64,000 nt of DNA from Sarcocystis neurona (Eukaryota; Apicomplexa; Conoidasida; Eucoccidiorida; Sarcocystidae). Position numbers and translations under genes: made by a program. The notes under the pieces are model-generated. The model worked only from the letters and a program-made list of their open reading frames with translations, did no database searches and had not been told where the DNA came from. The stretch spans positions 993,189 through 1,057,188 of the forward strand of contig KL647319.1 of NCBI GenBank assembly GCA_000727475.1. Reading direction: 5' to 3'. Each line of letters starts with the position of its first letter. The first letter of the stretch is position 1. Positions 41,925-53,000 of the stretch are shown piece after piece.

Positions 41925-43820
41925 CGTCAATACAATAGAAGTTTCGCTGGTTCGGCCGTCGTGTGCCGGGGGGAATCCGTTGTGAGTTAGAAGCAGGAAG
42001 CAGAAGTAGCTGCGCGAGCGAGTGGATGTTATCGTCTTTTCAGTGTGTACAGTATGTGTTTGCTCGCCTGTGGGCAACGCAGCAAACTGAGACTGGCTCT
42101 CTCTAGCGGAGTACGTACCTGCTGGGATCTAGCTATACGTATCCGATGATTTAGACATGAGTAGGTATGCGTGTGTGTCTGGGTGAAGCTGTATGTGTGT
42201 GTTCAGACTAGTGCACACGTGAAGTGCCTGATTTTAGCGTGCATTCAATAAGTATAAGAAAGTATTTTACGACTCGAATGCTGTTAGGAGGGTAGTTTAC
42301 AACTTGGCAAGCGTAAGCACTAATCATTACTTCGCCACATTGTTGAACTGAGCGCAAATGACACCTGCTAGAACGAAGGTGGACGTACATTTTAGTAGAG
42401 TCGTGCTGCTGGCGATCATATCTGCGAAGTGCACGCTTGAATTACCACACACGTTTGTATTAACGAAAATAACACACTGCATTGTTGCGCCACCTCTCGT
42501 CGTTGAAAACGCGGCAACTGTGAGTCCCTGTTTCTATTGGCACACAGGCCACGTACGTTACAAGTGTGGTAAGTGCCTGGTAGCCAGTACGCAATAATTA
42601 ATGATTTTCAGACGACACAGCTTATGCATACTATACTTCACGGAGAGGCGCCAAGGCGGAGAACGGTTTCCTGTGTACCGCTCATCGCCTGTCACCAATT
42701 AGTCTGTCGTAGAGTCAATACCAGACGAAGGTCTGGCCTGCGACGCGCTTGTAGGAGAGGGAGAAACGAAACGAGACTACCGCTTGTAAGACACGTCAAA
42801 ATATAAATGGCTGGAGCACGCTGAATCCATCTGGTGCCGAAGCTTTAGTCTTGGGTAACACAAGAGTTAAGTCAGGTCACACAGCAGTTGTAGGCGGAGG
42901 GGTGCATTGTAGAAGACACAATCCTAGAAGCGTCTAACTAATGCAGATTGTTCTTTGGTGACTTCTCCTTTCTTCCTTTACGAGTGTGTTATATTTCGAT
43001 GAAGTGTCAGCACACCCTTAAGTTCTGAACGAGCCTCTGGGGTGTAGAGAGAACGCGGCGCGCTCGAACGATTTAACCGCCAGATCATGGGTCGCGACGT
43101 CAACAGAAGGTGCAAATGAACAGATGAGCCTTAAAGAAAATAGTAAGGCATTTGAATACCGGAAAATATCGCGAAGAATACAGGCCCGTACGAAATGTTC
43201 AAAAAGGGCAACGTCACATGACATAGCAAGGTGACGCCGTGTCGCCCTTCGCGTTTCCGGCTGTCACGAACCCACTCTTTCTGTCACGCGCTTTCTCACT
43301 GGTATAGAGTGAGCACGGCAAGGGATAGTAGGGGAATAGATGAGCCGAAGTGGGGAGTCCAGGGACGCAGTCAGCCACTGCTATAAAGTCTGTCGCGGCA
43401 ATTCACGCACAGTCTCACACAAACAATGTGTCCATTTCTACAGTCAAATACCCGGTGAGACCGGACATCGATAGATCGAAAAATATGTTGAGAAAAAGTG
43501 TGAAGTTCAGCCCGTAGTTCGGCGATGAGCATATCTTTGGCAGGGAACAGTTACCAAAACTCACATTGCACCGGTCGAACAAACTGCACAACTGACGCGC
43601 GGAACCGCCTGTTCGCGTGCCTGACCCTGCTCGGTAAACACTCGACAGGCACGCAGCGTGGAGTACATGCTGGCGTCAACGTGTACTCCATTGCCGCTGG
43701 GTATATTTTCTCAAATACCTGTTCGGTATTTAGTAGAGATAATATGTATCTCACGAAACACGTGTAACTGTGAAGTCCTTTTACGGAAAATACTACGCTG
43801 CACGCGCAAAGCACTCTTCA

Positions 43821-43842
43821 CATATATATATATATATATATA
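43821..43842. repeat. (TA)n microsatellite
   Basis: CATATATATATATATATATATATTC, about 11 TA units, in the repeat-poor block. Confidence 0.9.
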
Positions 43843-46469
43843 TTCTTTGTACACACTTTTTGAACGACGTTCTGCAGAAATGTGTAAAATGCTTTGTTTT
43901 GCTTCGACGAAATACTTCACAACGCAGCCACGGTGTCCCTAGTCGCATTCTACATCATTCCTGGGCAACTAATCCTTCTCATGCACCAGTTCAGACAACT
44001 GCACCTGCTGGCTAAAATGGTTTCGCTGGTACTGCTAATCTTCTGCGGGAAGCACGAATTAGCAGGATGGATGTACAATGTGGTGCAAAGTAGTGGTTTC
44101 ACTGGCGAGGTATGGTACGCACGATAACCCCTCCCGGATATCTTCACGTTCCTGACAAGCTCCTTTCCGCGTTCTCCATAACAGCGAAGGGATGCGTGAT
44201 GTATGTACTCTTATCTGCTCTGTTTCCTTCACCCGTTGAAAGGGGGGGGTCTATCCGTCAAAATTGTAGGGCAGCCTGAAATATTGCCTGGAATATTTGC
44301 ACTAACAATTAGGCCATCGAAACTACACCATCCCTAGCCAGTGTAAGGTTCCAAGCAATTTGGTGGAAGCAGAGATTAGTCACCGAGGACGACTCCGACC
44401 TTCTTTCACAACGCTGTCTGTAATGAGTATGCTTTGCAATATTCTCTGATAGTAACAGAAACACCGGCAACGACGCCAGTGCTACCCGTCAGATGGAGGG
44501 AGACCAAGGTGTATAGGAATTTCGTACAACTGTGCTGATAACACGAGGCAACGAGCTTCCGTCCTGCTGGTGCGATCCACTCGAAGAGAGACGATGGGTG
44601 CCAGCTCTCGGATATCAGACTAACCACCAACTTCCGTTCCAGCCGTACCGTTGGCGAGAGAAGGGAAGCGTGATGGTACTAAGCAGTATTCCGCTTCCCC
44701 AAGCGTCGCTGCGTGGGCCACTGTGAAGCGCTGCAGAGGGAGGACGTGTAGAATTCCTGAATGAAGCTGTTACACTACGATCATGCACCACGGAAGAATG
44801 GAAAAAAGCGGCGAGAGAGCAAGAGAAACATACCGCTAAAACGACGTGGGAGGCTTGCTTGTGAAGGTCACCGCATATTTTTGCCACGGAGGCAGATCCT
44901 TTCAAATCTGTCCTCTCGAACAAAAGTACTGATGAGCACTAGTGCCAGTCGCGCTGGGATATTACCTCCTTTCTTTGCCGTGCTGTTGAGTGCAAGTCGG
45001 TTCAGAAGTCAATGTCGATATTTGTCCGTTTTAACAACCCCCTCCTGCCTTTCCTGGCTTCTCAGGGATGCTTTACAGCAACCTGGAGTTCTGCGGTAGC
45101 AGCCATCTTCTTTTTTGCAGGTCCAATCATAACACGCCTGGAGACATCGACGCACGCTTCTCTTGTAGACGCGGTGATACAGTGTTCTGCAGGGAGTTTG
45201 TTGACGCTAATTTTGCGTAGATATACGTGCTCCTCTGATGTAGACAACGACGAAAACTATGGTAATAAGTTCTCATGTTCAAGTGCCGTCCGTAGACATG
45301 CGTATATTAAAATTTGACGGTATGCTGAATAAGTTGACCAGACACTTATTCCCATTCTGAAGCCACTTTTTCTCCTGCGGCATTATACGGCTTACAGACC
45401 ACGAGTATACATGTACACGAATACGTTTTATTTGTCTATATGTGCCTCGGTATGTTTTTGACGACCACACAGTCCTGTACACCTTTCGGCGTATGTCGGT
45501 TGCACATTCATGCATGGATACCTTTACGGATAAACGCCCATGCCTGAGAATGAATAGCGACCGCTCTCATGCGGGGAAGGTGTTCACACGGCAACCACGC
45601 CCGCATCGCTGCAACACTGACGCGGAGAGCGTTTAAACGCTGGCATTACGCACGCAGCTCACCGTGTTGTGACGAAAGGATCTTCTACTGTTAATTCGGC
45701 GGAAAGCGGGGCCGCAGGAACGCTTCAGAAAAATAGAATGCATAAACGAACAATAATTAAGTCCTCGCATAATAAGTGATGCATGTCGATTCATGTGAGC
45801 ACTTACACCACGTAGCTCCGTCCATCCTGGAATGCGACATAACCTGATAAGCCTTGAAAAAGCCGGAATCATTTTGTGTCATCCTTTTACATATATACGT
45901 GCGCTTACCCAAGCGCACATATAAAAACATGTGTGTACGCGCCCACAAGTCAACTGAGTGACTACTCGTGTATAGTACACGTGAACGGGTACGCACTAGT
46001 CTTGCCCAGTGCAAATCATTAGATGCCATGGTCGGGAGACAGGTGGAAGCTCCCGCCGAAACAGCGGCGCAACATTCACATGTGTATATTTGTACACCTA
46101 TCGTCCGCAATATTTACGTATCCATGTACGTACTGTGGAACAACGTATGCAAATGTATAGATGCGAATAGACGAATGTCTGTACGTGCAATTAGACGTCA
46201 CGTGCTCCAGTACACATTTACTTCACAGTTCCTGAAGAGGATACGCTTTACACAAGAGGTTATAGATAACCTGTATTTCTGGGCATGGGCCACGTCTCTG
46301 ATAGTAGCGCCACACACATGCTTCTGCATGATACGGGAGCGCTCACAAAAAAGGAAGCACAGTTGACTGCTGCAGTGAATGCGTGTTGCTACAGAGGTGC
46401 GTATGCTCCTAGCACAGGTGTCGATGACCAATAAAATATCCACTGAAACTACCAACGAGACGTGTCGAT

Positions 46470-46640
46470 ACAGACAGATATCTACTGCACCTTGTAAGCG
46501 TTTTAAACATCCACACGAATTACCAGCTATAGGTGGAGAAATAGACAGGTGTCTACTGCACGTTGCAAGTACTTGAAACATCCAGACGAGCTACCAGCAA
46601 GAGGTGGAGAAATACACAGATGTCTACTGCATATTAGAAG
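46470..46640. repeat. Short direct repeat, about 75-bp unit
   Basis: The phrases ACAGATATCTACTGCACCTTG, ACAGGTGTCTACTGCACGTTG and ACAGATGTCTACTGCATATTA each follow at about 75-bp spacing. ACATCCACACGAATTACCAGCTATAGGTGGAGAAATA and a near copy lie between them. Confidence 0.7.
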
Positions 46641-47479
46641 TTTTTGTACATTAGAACAAATGCGTAGCGTCATCTTAGGTATCGGCAATATTTCTGCGCG
46701 TCAAAACCCATGGTAGACAAGAGGAATCATGCGCTTTTTGAGAAGAGAGTGACTGGTCGCGTGCTTGTCTTTAGGCGGGAACGCGTATGAACAAGGAGTG
46801 TTTACATCATTCGCATCCAATATATCATGGTGTTGCTTTTTCATTGCAACACAGGCATGGTGCATCCACGTAGTCGACGCCGACGCACTTGAGCATTATG
46901 AGGATGCCAGACCACAAGCATGGCTCAGCGCCAGTGTGTCTGTTCGAAGGGAGATGTATGCCGCAGGACTGCCCATTTAAGAGCGTTTTTAGACAAGTCG
47001 TGGAGGGCAACCGAAGCATAGCAGTCTCCCCGCGCGGCGAGGATCCGAGTGAAGATTTATTTTTACGAGTAATTATGTGTAAGCTAGACCATGCGTAACT
47101 GCACAAATACATACAGTGACACCTTAACGCTAGAACAGAGCTGGCCTTCCGTAGAGATGCAGCATACTGCAGTACTTGGGTGCAGCACCCCACTAGATTT
47201 CCAGCGCGTCTGCGTTTGTCCTGCTTCGAATGTACGGCTGCCTGTTCAGAAAGACTGTGACGTCCGCATGTTGTAAACGCGCTTCACTGTCCGCTTTTGC
47301 GCGTCGACGAATGTATGCATTTGTTTCATCTTCCCCTGTTCATTTCTGCTCTGGACGGTGGCAAAGTTCGCCCTGGCGAATTCCGTTTCCCGCCGTTTTC
47401 TACCCTGTCGAGGGAAGATCTCGACACCAGCAACACTGCAAGCCGTATGTATGCGACGCACTGTGAAGAGAATGGAGGT

Positions 47480-47880
47480 TATTGCAGCAGCAGGAGCGCT
47501 GAAGCAGTCGACGACAGTCGCAGCAAGGTGGTACTAGTAGGTGGAGCCTTGCCGGAGAAGCGGCAGCAACGGGAGAAACCTCCGCAACAACAAGGGGAGA
47601 GCAACAGAAGCCCACGAACGTAGAGAAGGACGCTGCAGCAGGAAGTGTAGATGCAACAGCAGCAGGTCCAATGCAGACTGCAGCCACAACTGCAGCAGCG
47701 CCGGCACCGTTGTCAGCGGCAGGCATAGCACACACGCGCCAGTTCAGACGAAGAACGAAGCGCAGGCGTGCACAGCAGCAGCCACAGCGGCAGCGTGGAC
47801 TGGGACAGGGGGAGCGACCGCAGCAGCAGCATAAACAGCAGCGGCCTCACGGGCAGCCGTCAGCAGCAGGTTGAGCAGAC
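47480..47880. repeat. CAG-type array at the start of the third repeat-rich block
   Basis: Interrupted GCAGCAGCAGG words begin at about 47480 and mark an abrupt change from the repeat-poor block. Frames on both strands stay open for 100-140 codons; none is assigned. Confidence 0.7.
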
Positions 47881-47978
47881 CCAGCGAAAGAAGCTGCCTC
47901 GTCGACGGCGGTTGAGAAAGGAGAGGCAGCGGCGCATCAGCAGCACACAGAACGGAATTAAACTGAACTAGAGAGACG

Positions 47979-48652
47979 GCGGCTTCATCTTGAGGATTCC
48001 TTGTGAGAAACGATGTATCTGCTTGTTCTGTGAATTTCGAGGCTCTGTTGAACTGCCACCAGCGTCCTTCCGTATTGTCGATAGCGGTGGCGACGTGTCG
48101 ATGATGATCACGAGCTACGACGGTCCACAGAGAGCGTCGTATTTCTCTCTTTTCTTCGCAGCTGCATCTGTGCACAAATTCTTCCTAGATGTGCGGCGTG
48201 ACATGCCTGATGCGTCAGTGCTACTCTTCCGCGGTAAGCATTTCTCCTCATTTTGCAGGGTCCCCAAAATGGCGCGCGCTGTTCTACAGGCGCTGCAGCA
48301 GCTGCCGCCACCCGAACAGCTATCCACAAGCACCAGCAGCAGCACGCGACAAAAGCAGCACGCCAGGAACACCAGCACCAACAACAGCAGCAGCAACAGA
48401 AACAGCTGAGCAGCGTCATTTGGTGAGTAAAATAATATTCTCCCTCTAGAGATGCCTTACGTCTCTGCTTCGAGCATCGTTCTCAGAGGCTGCTAGTATC
48501 GCTTGTCTCGAGGCCGAGAACCGGTTGTGCTGCAGCTGCCGGAGACGGCGGGGCCGTCTGTTACGGAGTAGATACGCCGCAGCAGCTGCTTCGCGCATTC
48601 AACGGTCCCGATGCTGCACATCCTATCTCTTTTTCCCTGTGTAGGAAGAGCC
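47979..48652 (+). CDS. Possible p24/emp24 (GOLD domain)-like gene fragment
   Basis: Non-repetitive plus-strand stretches resemble a p24 cargo-receptor luminal (GOLD) domain. One, after an acceptor near 47978, reads CEKRCICLFCEF, then ASFRIVDSGGDVSMMITSYD, like the CFxE...V...GGxxDIxxxIxxPxG pattern. Another, after the acceptor CTCCCTCTAG at 48449, reads ALRLCFEHRSQRLLVSL, like the GxYxLCFxNxxS segment. A CAG-rich stretch (48259-48422) lies between, bounded by splice-like motifs that would define introns of only 25 and 27 nt. Phases between the pieces do not all agree. No signal peptide, coiled coil or C-terminal membrane helix was placed, so the boundaries and the call are weak. Confidence 0.28.
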
Positions 48653-49457
48653 TGCCCTCCTTGCTGCATCATCAACAGCGACCTCCACCGTCCGGATACG
48701 CCCTAGCTGGTCCTGCTGCTGCCGCTGGTGGATGAGCCTCCTCTGCCGTTGGTGCCGCTGCGTAGTGAGTAGTCTCTGTTTATTGCTGCTGCTCTTGAAT
48801 GGGCAGGGTGATATTCCGCCGGCTCTGCCGCTGTGAATTGCTTAATGTGATCATCTGCAGCCACAGAGGATCGAGCAGCAGCAAGACTCTTCGCACCACC
48901 CGGCAGAGCGCGTCGATGGGCTGCAGCAGCTTCTTTAGACTGTATGCATCTCCGAGCTCTGCGGCTGGCTCCTCCTTTTCGCCTTTCTGCTGCTGCTTCC
49001 GTCCCTACCCACCGTCCTTGATACGTATATATATAAATATATGGGTATATATGGTGCCGCAGGCTACCTGCGCCCGTGGATGTTTAGCTGGCGACTCTAC
49101 TTCCGGATGCACATGTATGAGGTGAGGCCATACCTGTAGGTGTAAGACCTGCTCCACACGAGCGTCCGCCTGGTACGATAGTCATCCTGGGTCTAATATG
49201 CCGCACGCGATGTAGTCGCGTGTCCGCACGCGTTGTGTGTGTGCGCATGCGTAGCATCTTCGACAGATCTACGGCGTGCCGTGCGGTCCCGAACGGCAAC
49301 ACAGTGAAACCTCATGCGTTTGTTTGTACGTATAAATAGCGTGGCTATGTACGTGTATGTATGTAAAGTTTGTGTGTGTAAGGTATATTATATATATGTG
49401 TGTGGGACCTTGTTTACGTGCGCCTGTGTACGTTGAGAGCTCACTGACGTCTCTGCA

Positions 49458-49856
49458 GCGTTGCAGAAGGACTCCAGGGTATACCAACCCGACCCGCTCG
49501 TCCAGCAGTTGCGCCCCTGGCACCCACTGCTGTTGCTGTTGCTCTTTACCGGCCTTGTTGCTGGCGCGGCTGTTCCCGTTTGTGCTGCTATGGGTACTGC
49601 TGTTTTTGTAGACTGCGCTGCTGCTCCTGGTGTTGCGAGCAGTGCAGCTGCTCCTCTCGGTGCTGCTGCCGCAGTTGCGGCACGGTGTTGCGGCCGTGAC
49701 GGCGGCCTCTTTCCTTCCGTTTGTGTTGCGGAGGCTGCTGTCATCACCGCCTCTCTTCCACGTGTTGCTGCTGCCATTTCCCCTCCTCTTGCGGTCCTTC
49801 GGAGGCGCACGCTGTTGGCACCTGCGCCCCTGCTCCTCCTCCTGCTGGTGGTCTAG
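49458..49856 (+). other. Unassigned open frame with hydrophobic segment upstream of the VPS13-like gene
   Basis: After a good acceptor (ACGTCTCTGCAG at about 49457) a plus-strand frame reads QKDSRVYQPDPLVQQLRPW, a hydrophobic run (LLLLLLFTGLVAGAAVPVCA), then Ala-rich sequence to a stop at 49856. It could be the last exon of the gene whose fragments lie at 48-49 kb, with one membrane segment. No family is recognised and the GCT/CTG composition could produce it by chance. Confidence 0.2.
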
Positions 49857-50030
49857 CCGCTGCCGTGTTGCTGGTGCGAGCGTGCTTCTACGCGTGCTCC
49901 GGCTCTCCTGTGGTGGCTGGCGTGTGGCTGCGTCGCCGACGGCACTCGCGCAGGCGGGGTGGGTGGGGAGAACATTGCAGCAAGAACAGCAGGGACGGCA
50001 GCAGCAAAGGCATCTCTCTTCTTATCGAAA

Positions 50031-53000
50031 ATGTTGACGAATATACTGGATCAACTTATCAAGGCCTACGGGCAGGAGTTTCTTGGCGACTGGGATCCCA
50101 TCAACAACTTCAGGCAAGTGTTCTTGCGGGAATACATACACTGCACGAAACACCTTCTTTACGCGACTGTGGTGTACGTACACTGGGCGGTGCAGATGAC
50201 GCCTTCTGTCTTGCCGCTGTGCGGTGTACCCAAACTGCAAATAGTCACGCACGTAAGGTGCCCCTACACCACTGGGGTTGCAAGTGACCTGCTGCGTCTA
50301 CTGCAGCTGCGGTGTATGTACACTGCGGGCCGCCTGGCTGTGCGGTGATGATTCGCTGCGTCCACTCAGTGTCAGGGCTGCCGTCTGCACCGCAGTGCAG
50401 AAATGGCGAATCGCACCTGCGCTGTACGTACAGTGCAGACCTACTCTCTCGCACATAGTCGCGGAGAGCCTCACTTGAGCGCGACTGCGGTGTAGGCATC
50501 CGACATCTGCTGTACCCGTCCTGCGTTGTCTACTGGCATGGAATATCGCTACCTTCTCCTGCATCCTTCGGCTGGCTTTGCCGTCGCGGTGCTGTGTACA
50601 TTCGGCATATGCTGGAGCTACACAGTAACACCAGGTTCTCGGTGTAACGTAGATCTGCACGGTGCACATACACTGGAACAAAGGGGGTCCTGTGCGGTTT
50701 TTTGCTTGTGCGGAGCAGCTCTCTCTCAGCGGCTTCCTTTTCTCGGTCTCTTCTAGTGGTGCATCTGTTGTTGAGTCACGGCGGGTCGAAGCTACGATGA
50801 AGATGTGCGCTAGCGAGTTTGGAGCACCAGGTTCTCGCTGGTGGTTCTCTCCGGTGTCCGTACACAACGTTCTCGTGGGACGAGTTCAGAAGCACCGTCT
50901 CTGCTGACTAGCCTTTTGCACACACGTGTGCCACGTCCACTCCGCATCTGTTGGGTGACCTCTGGGCAAGTCGTAGCCTCTGTAAAGTTCTGTGGGAGAG
51001 CCATTCCTGCAAGCTTTATACAGCAGTTTTACGGTGTGTCACTACACCGCATCTGCAGTGTCACTACACCGCATCTGCAGTGTCACTACACCGCACCTGC
51101 ACTGTCACTACAACGGACCTGCAGTGTCACTACACCGCACCTGCACTGTCACTACAACGGACCTGCAGTGTCACTACACCGCACCTGCACTGTCACTACA
51201 ACGGACCTGCACTGTCACTACAACGGACCTGCAGTGTCCCTACAACACACCTGCGGTATCTCACCACACTGAATCCGCAGCACCTCACTACATCGCATCT
51301 GCAGTGTCTCACTACACCGCATCTGCATTGACTCACTACACCGCATCTGCATTGACTCACTACACCGCATCTGCATTGACTCACTACACTGTATCTGCCG
51401 CGTCCCACTACACGTGCATCTTTTCTGCAGTGTCACTACACCGCGTCTGCAGTGTCATGACACCAGCCCTACAGTGCTGTGGAGCGCCCCTTGTCACACA
51501 GTGTCACTGCAGCTGAACTGCCGCGCACATACACGCCGCGCGGTGCAGCAGAGTTAACTGACGGCACTTGCGGTGTATGCGCAGCATATCGCAGATGCAG
51601 TGGAGTTCGAGCGCCTGCGCTACCTCTCGAATATCGCTGAGATTTTTTCCTTCGTATGTGCGCCGCTGGCAGCGCCTCTATCGCACGCTCTGTCTCCTTT
51701 TTCAGTGGGAACAAACTGTTGACCTTATGGACTTTGTGCGATGCTACGATTACCCCGCACCTCCGCTGCAGCAAGGCATTTCCGTATGCGGTTGTAGCAT
51801 ATTCGAGGTGTCACTGCGCCAAACCACCGCTGCAGCAAAACTGGATCTGTGTCTGTAGATATCTGTGCGCCTGTGTCCCTCCACAAGTGGCCGCCTGTAG
51901 CAGACGTGTGAGGTCTGATGCAGAGAGAGAATATATATATGTATGCGGCTGTGACAGATCTGACATGTAACTACGCTGACTTTGCAAGAGATGTAGACTG
52001 ATATATACACACACCGACTTGTCTTCAACTGTGACAAATCTTGCGTGTTGGTTCACTGGCTTGCAGTTGCAGTGGAAATGACTGTACGTGTGGATGTGGC
52101 GTGGTTGAGGTGTCGCTGCACCGGGTCGGTGTTGCACTGAAGTCGTGTATGTATACCCTGCGGGATGAGTTTTTCGAGGAATTGGAGGTCGGAGGCCACA
52201 CAAAGGAAGCACAGCAGAAAAGAAAACTTGCAGGAATCTTTTTTGGGGGCAAATTCTCTTTTACTGCAGAATCGACTCGCTGGCAGAGCCGGAAATTCAC
52301 TTGACGAACATTCCATTTCCACAGCAGCTGTTTGACCTCGCAGAAATCCCCTTCGCAGTCGACTACTCCAACATCGCCAAGGTAAGTCTTCATGCCTCTT
52401 TCTCTTTTTTCCGCTTGCAAAGACGCTTTCTGACTGACTGCAAGCGCTGCCCTATCTTGACGTCTTCGTGTGCCACGAAGGAGTCTTCTTCTGCTGCTCA
52501 GACGGGCGCACACGTGAGTCGTCACGGCACGGCGGCTTTTTTACACAAGACCACTTGCTGTATTGCCACTTCTCGACCTACGTGCATCCTTGATGGGCGA
52601 GCAGCTTTCCTCCACGAACAGCCAGGAATCATAGTTGCACACAGTTCTTCGCATAGATGTTAGTGTAGATCAGGAACACAGCTTACACACGGGTACTATA
52701 TGTATATATGTCTGCGGAAATCCATGTGCGTAGCGAATGCTATACACATAAAACAATGTAAACACACGCGTAAAACATATAGGTCTGTTCGCGTGTGTGC
52801 TTGACAAACAACACCTGCACGTGTAGGGGGGGATATATATCTGTATCCCCACATACAGGGAGCATGCGGCGGCGGTTGGTCAAAGTGCAGTAGTTGAGTC
52901 TCGGGTGTTCGCGGTGAAGTTCACACACATCGATTGACTCTACAGAGGAAGCAGGTGCTTGCAGAGTCGCCGTAGAGGGAAGATCTTGAAAGTTCTGCAG

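Larger units (their letters stand above)
42080..47400. other. Second repeat-poor block without a supportable gene
   Basis: Composition is like the 17.9-25.8 kb block: no trinucleotide arrays, frequent stops, longest frames about 130 codons without recognisable features. A TA microsatellite is at 43821-43842. Three near-identical segments of about 70 bp occur around 46470-46640 (ACAGRTRTCTACTGCAC...GAGGTGGAGAAATA), a small direct repeat. Confidence 0.6.

Noticed and set aside
51036..51500. CRISPR-like array at 51 kb
   Set aside because: Units are contiguous variants of one 22-bp sequence with no unique spacers, and the DNA is eukaryotic.
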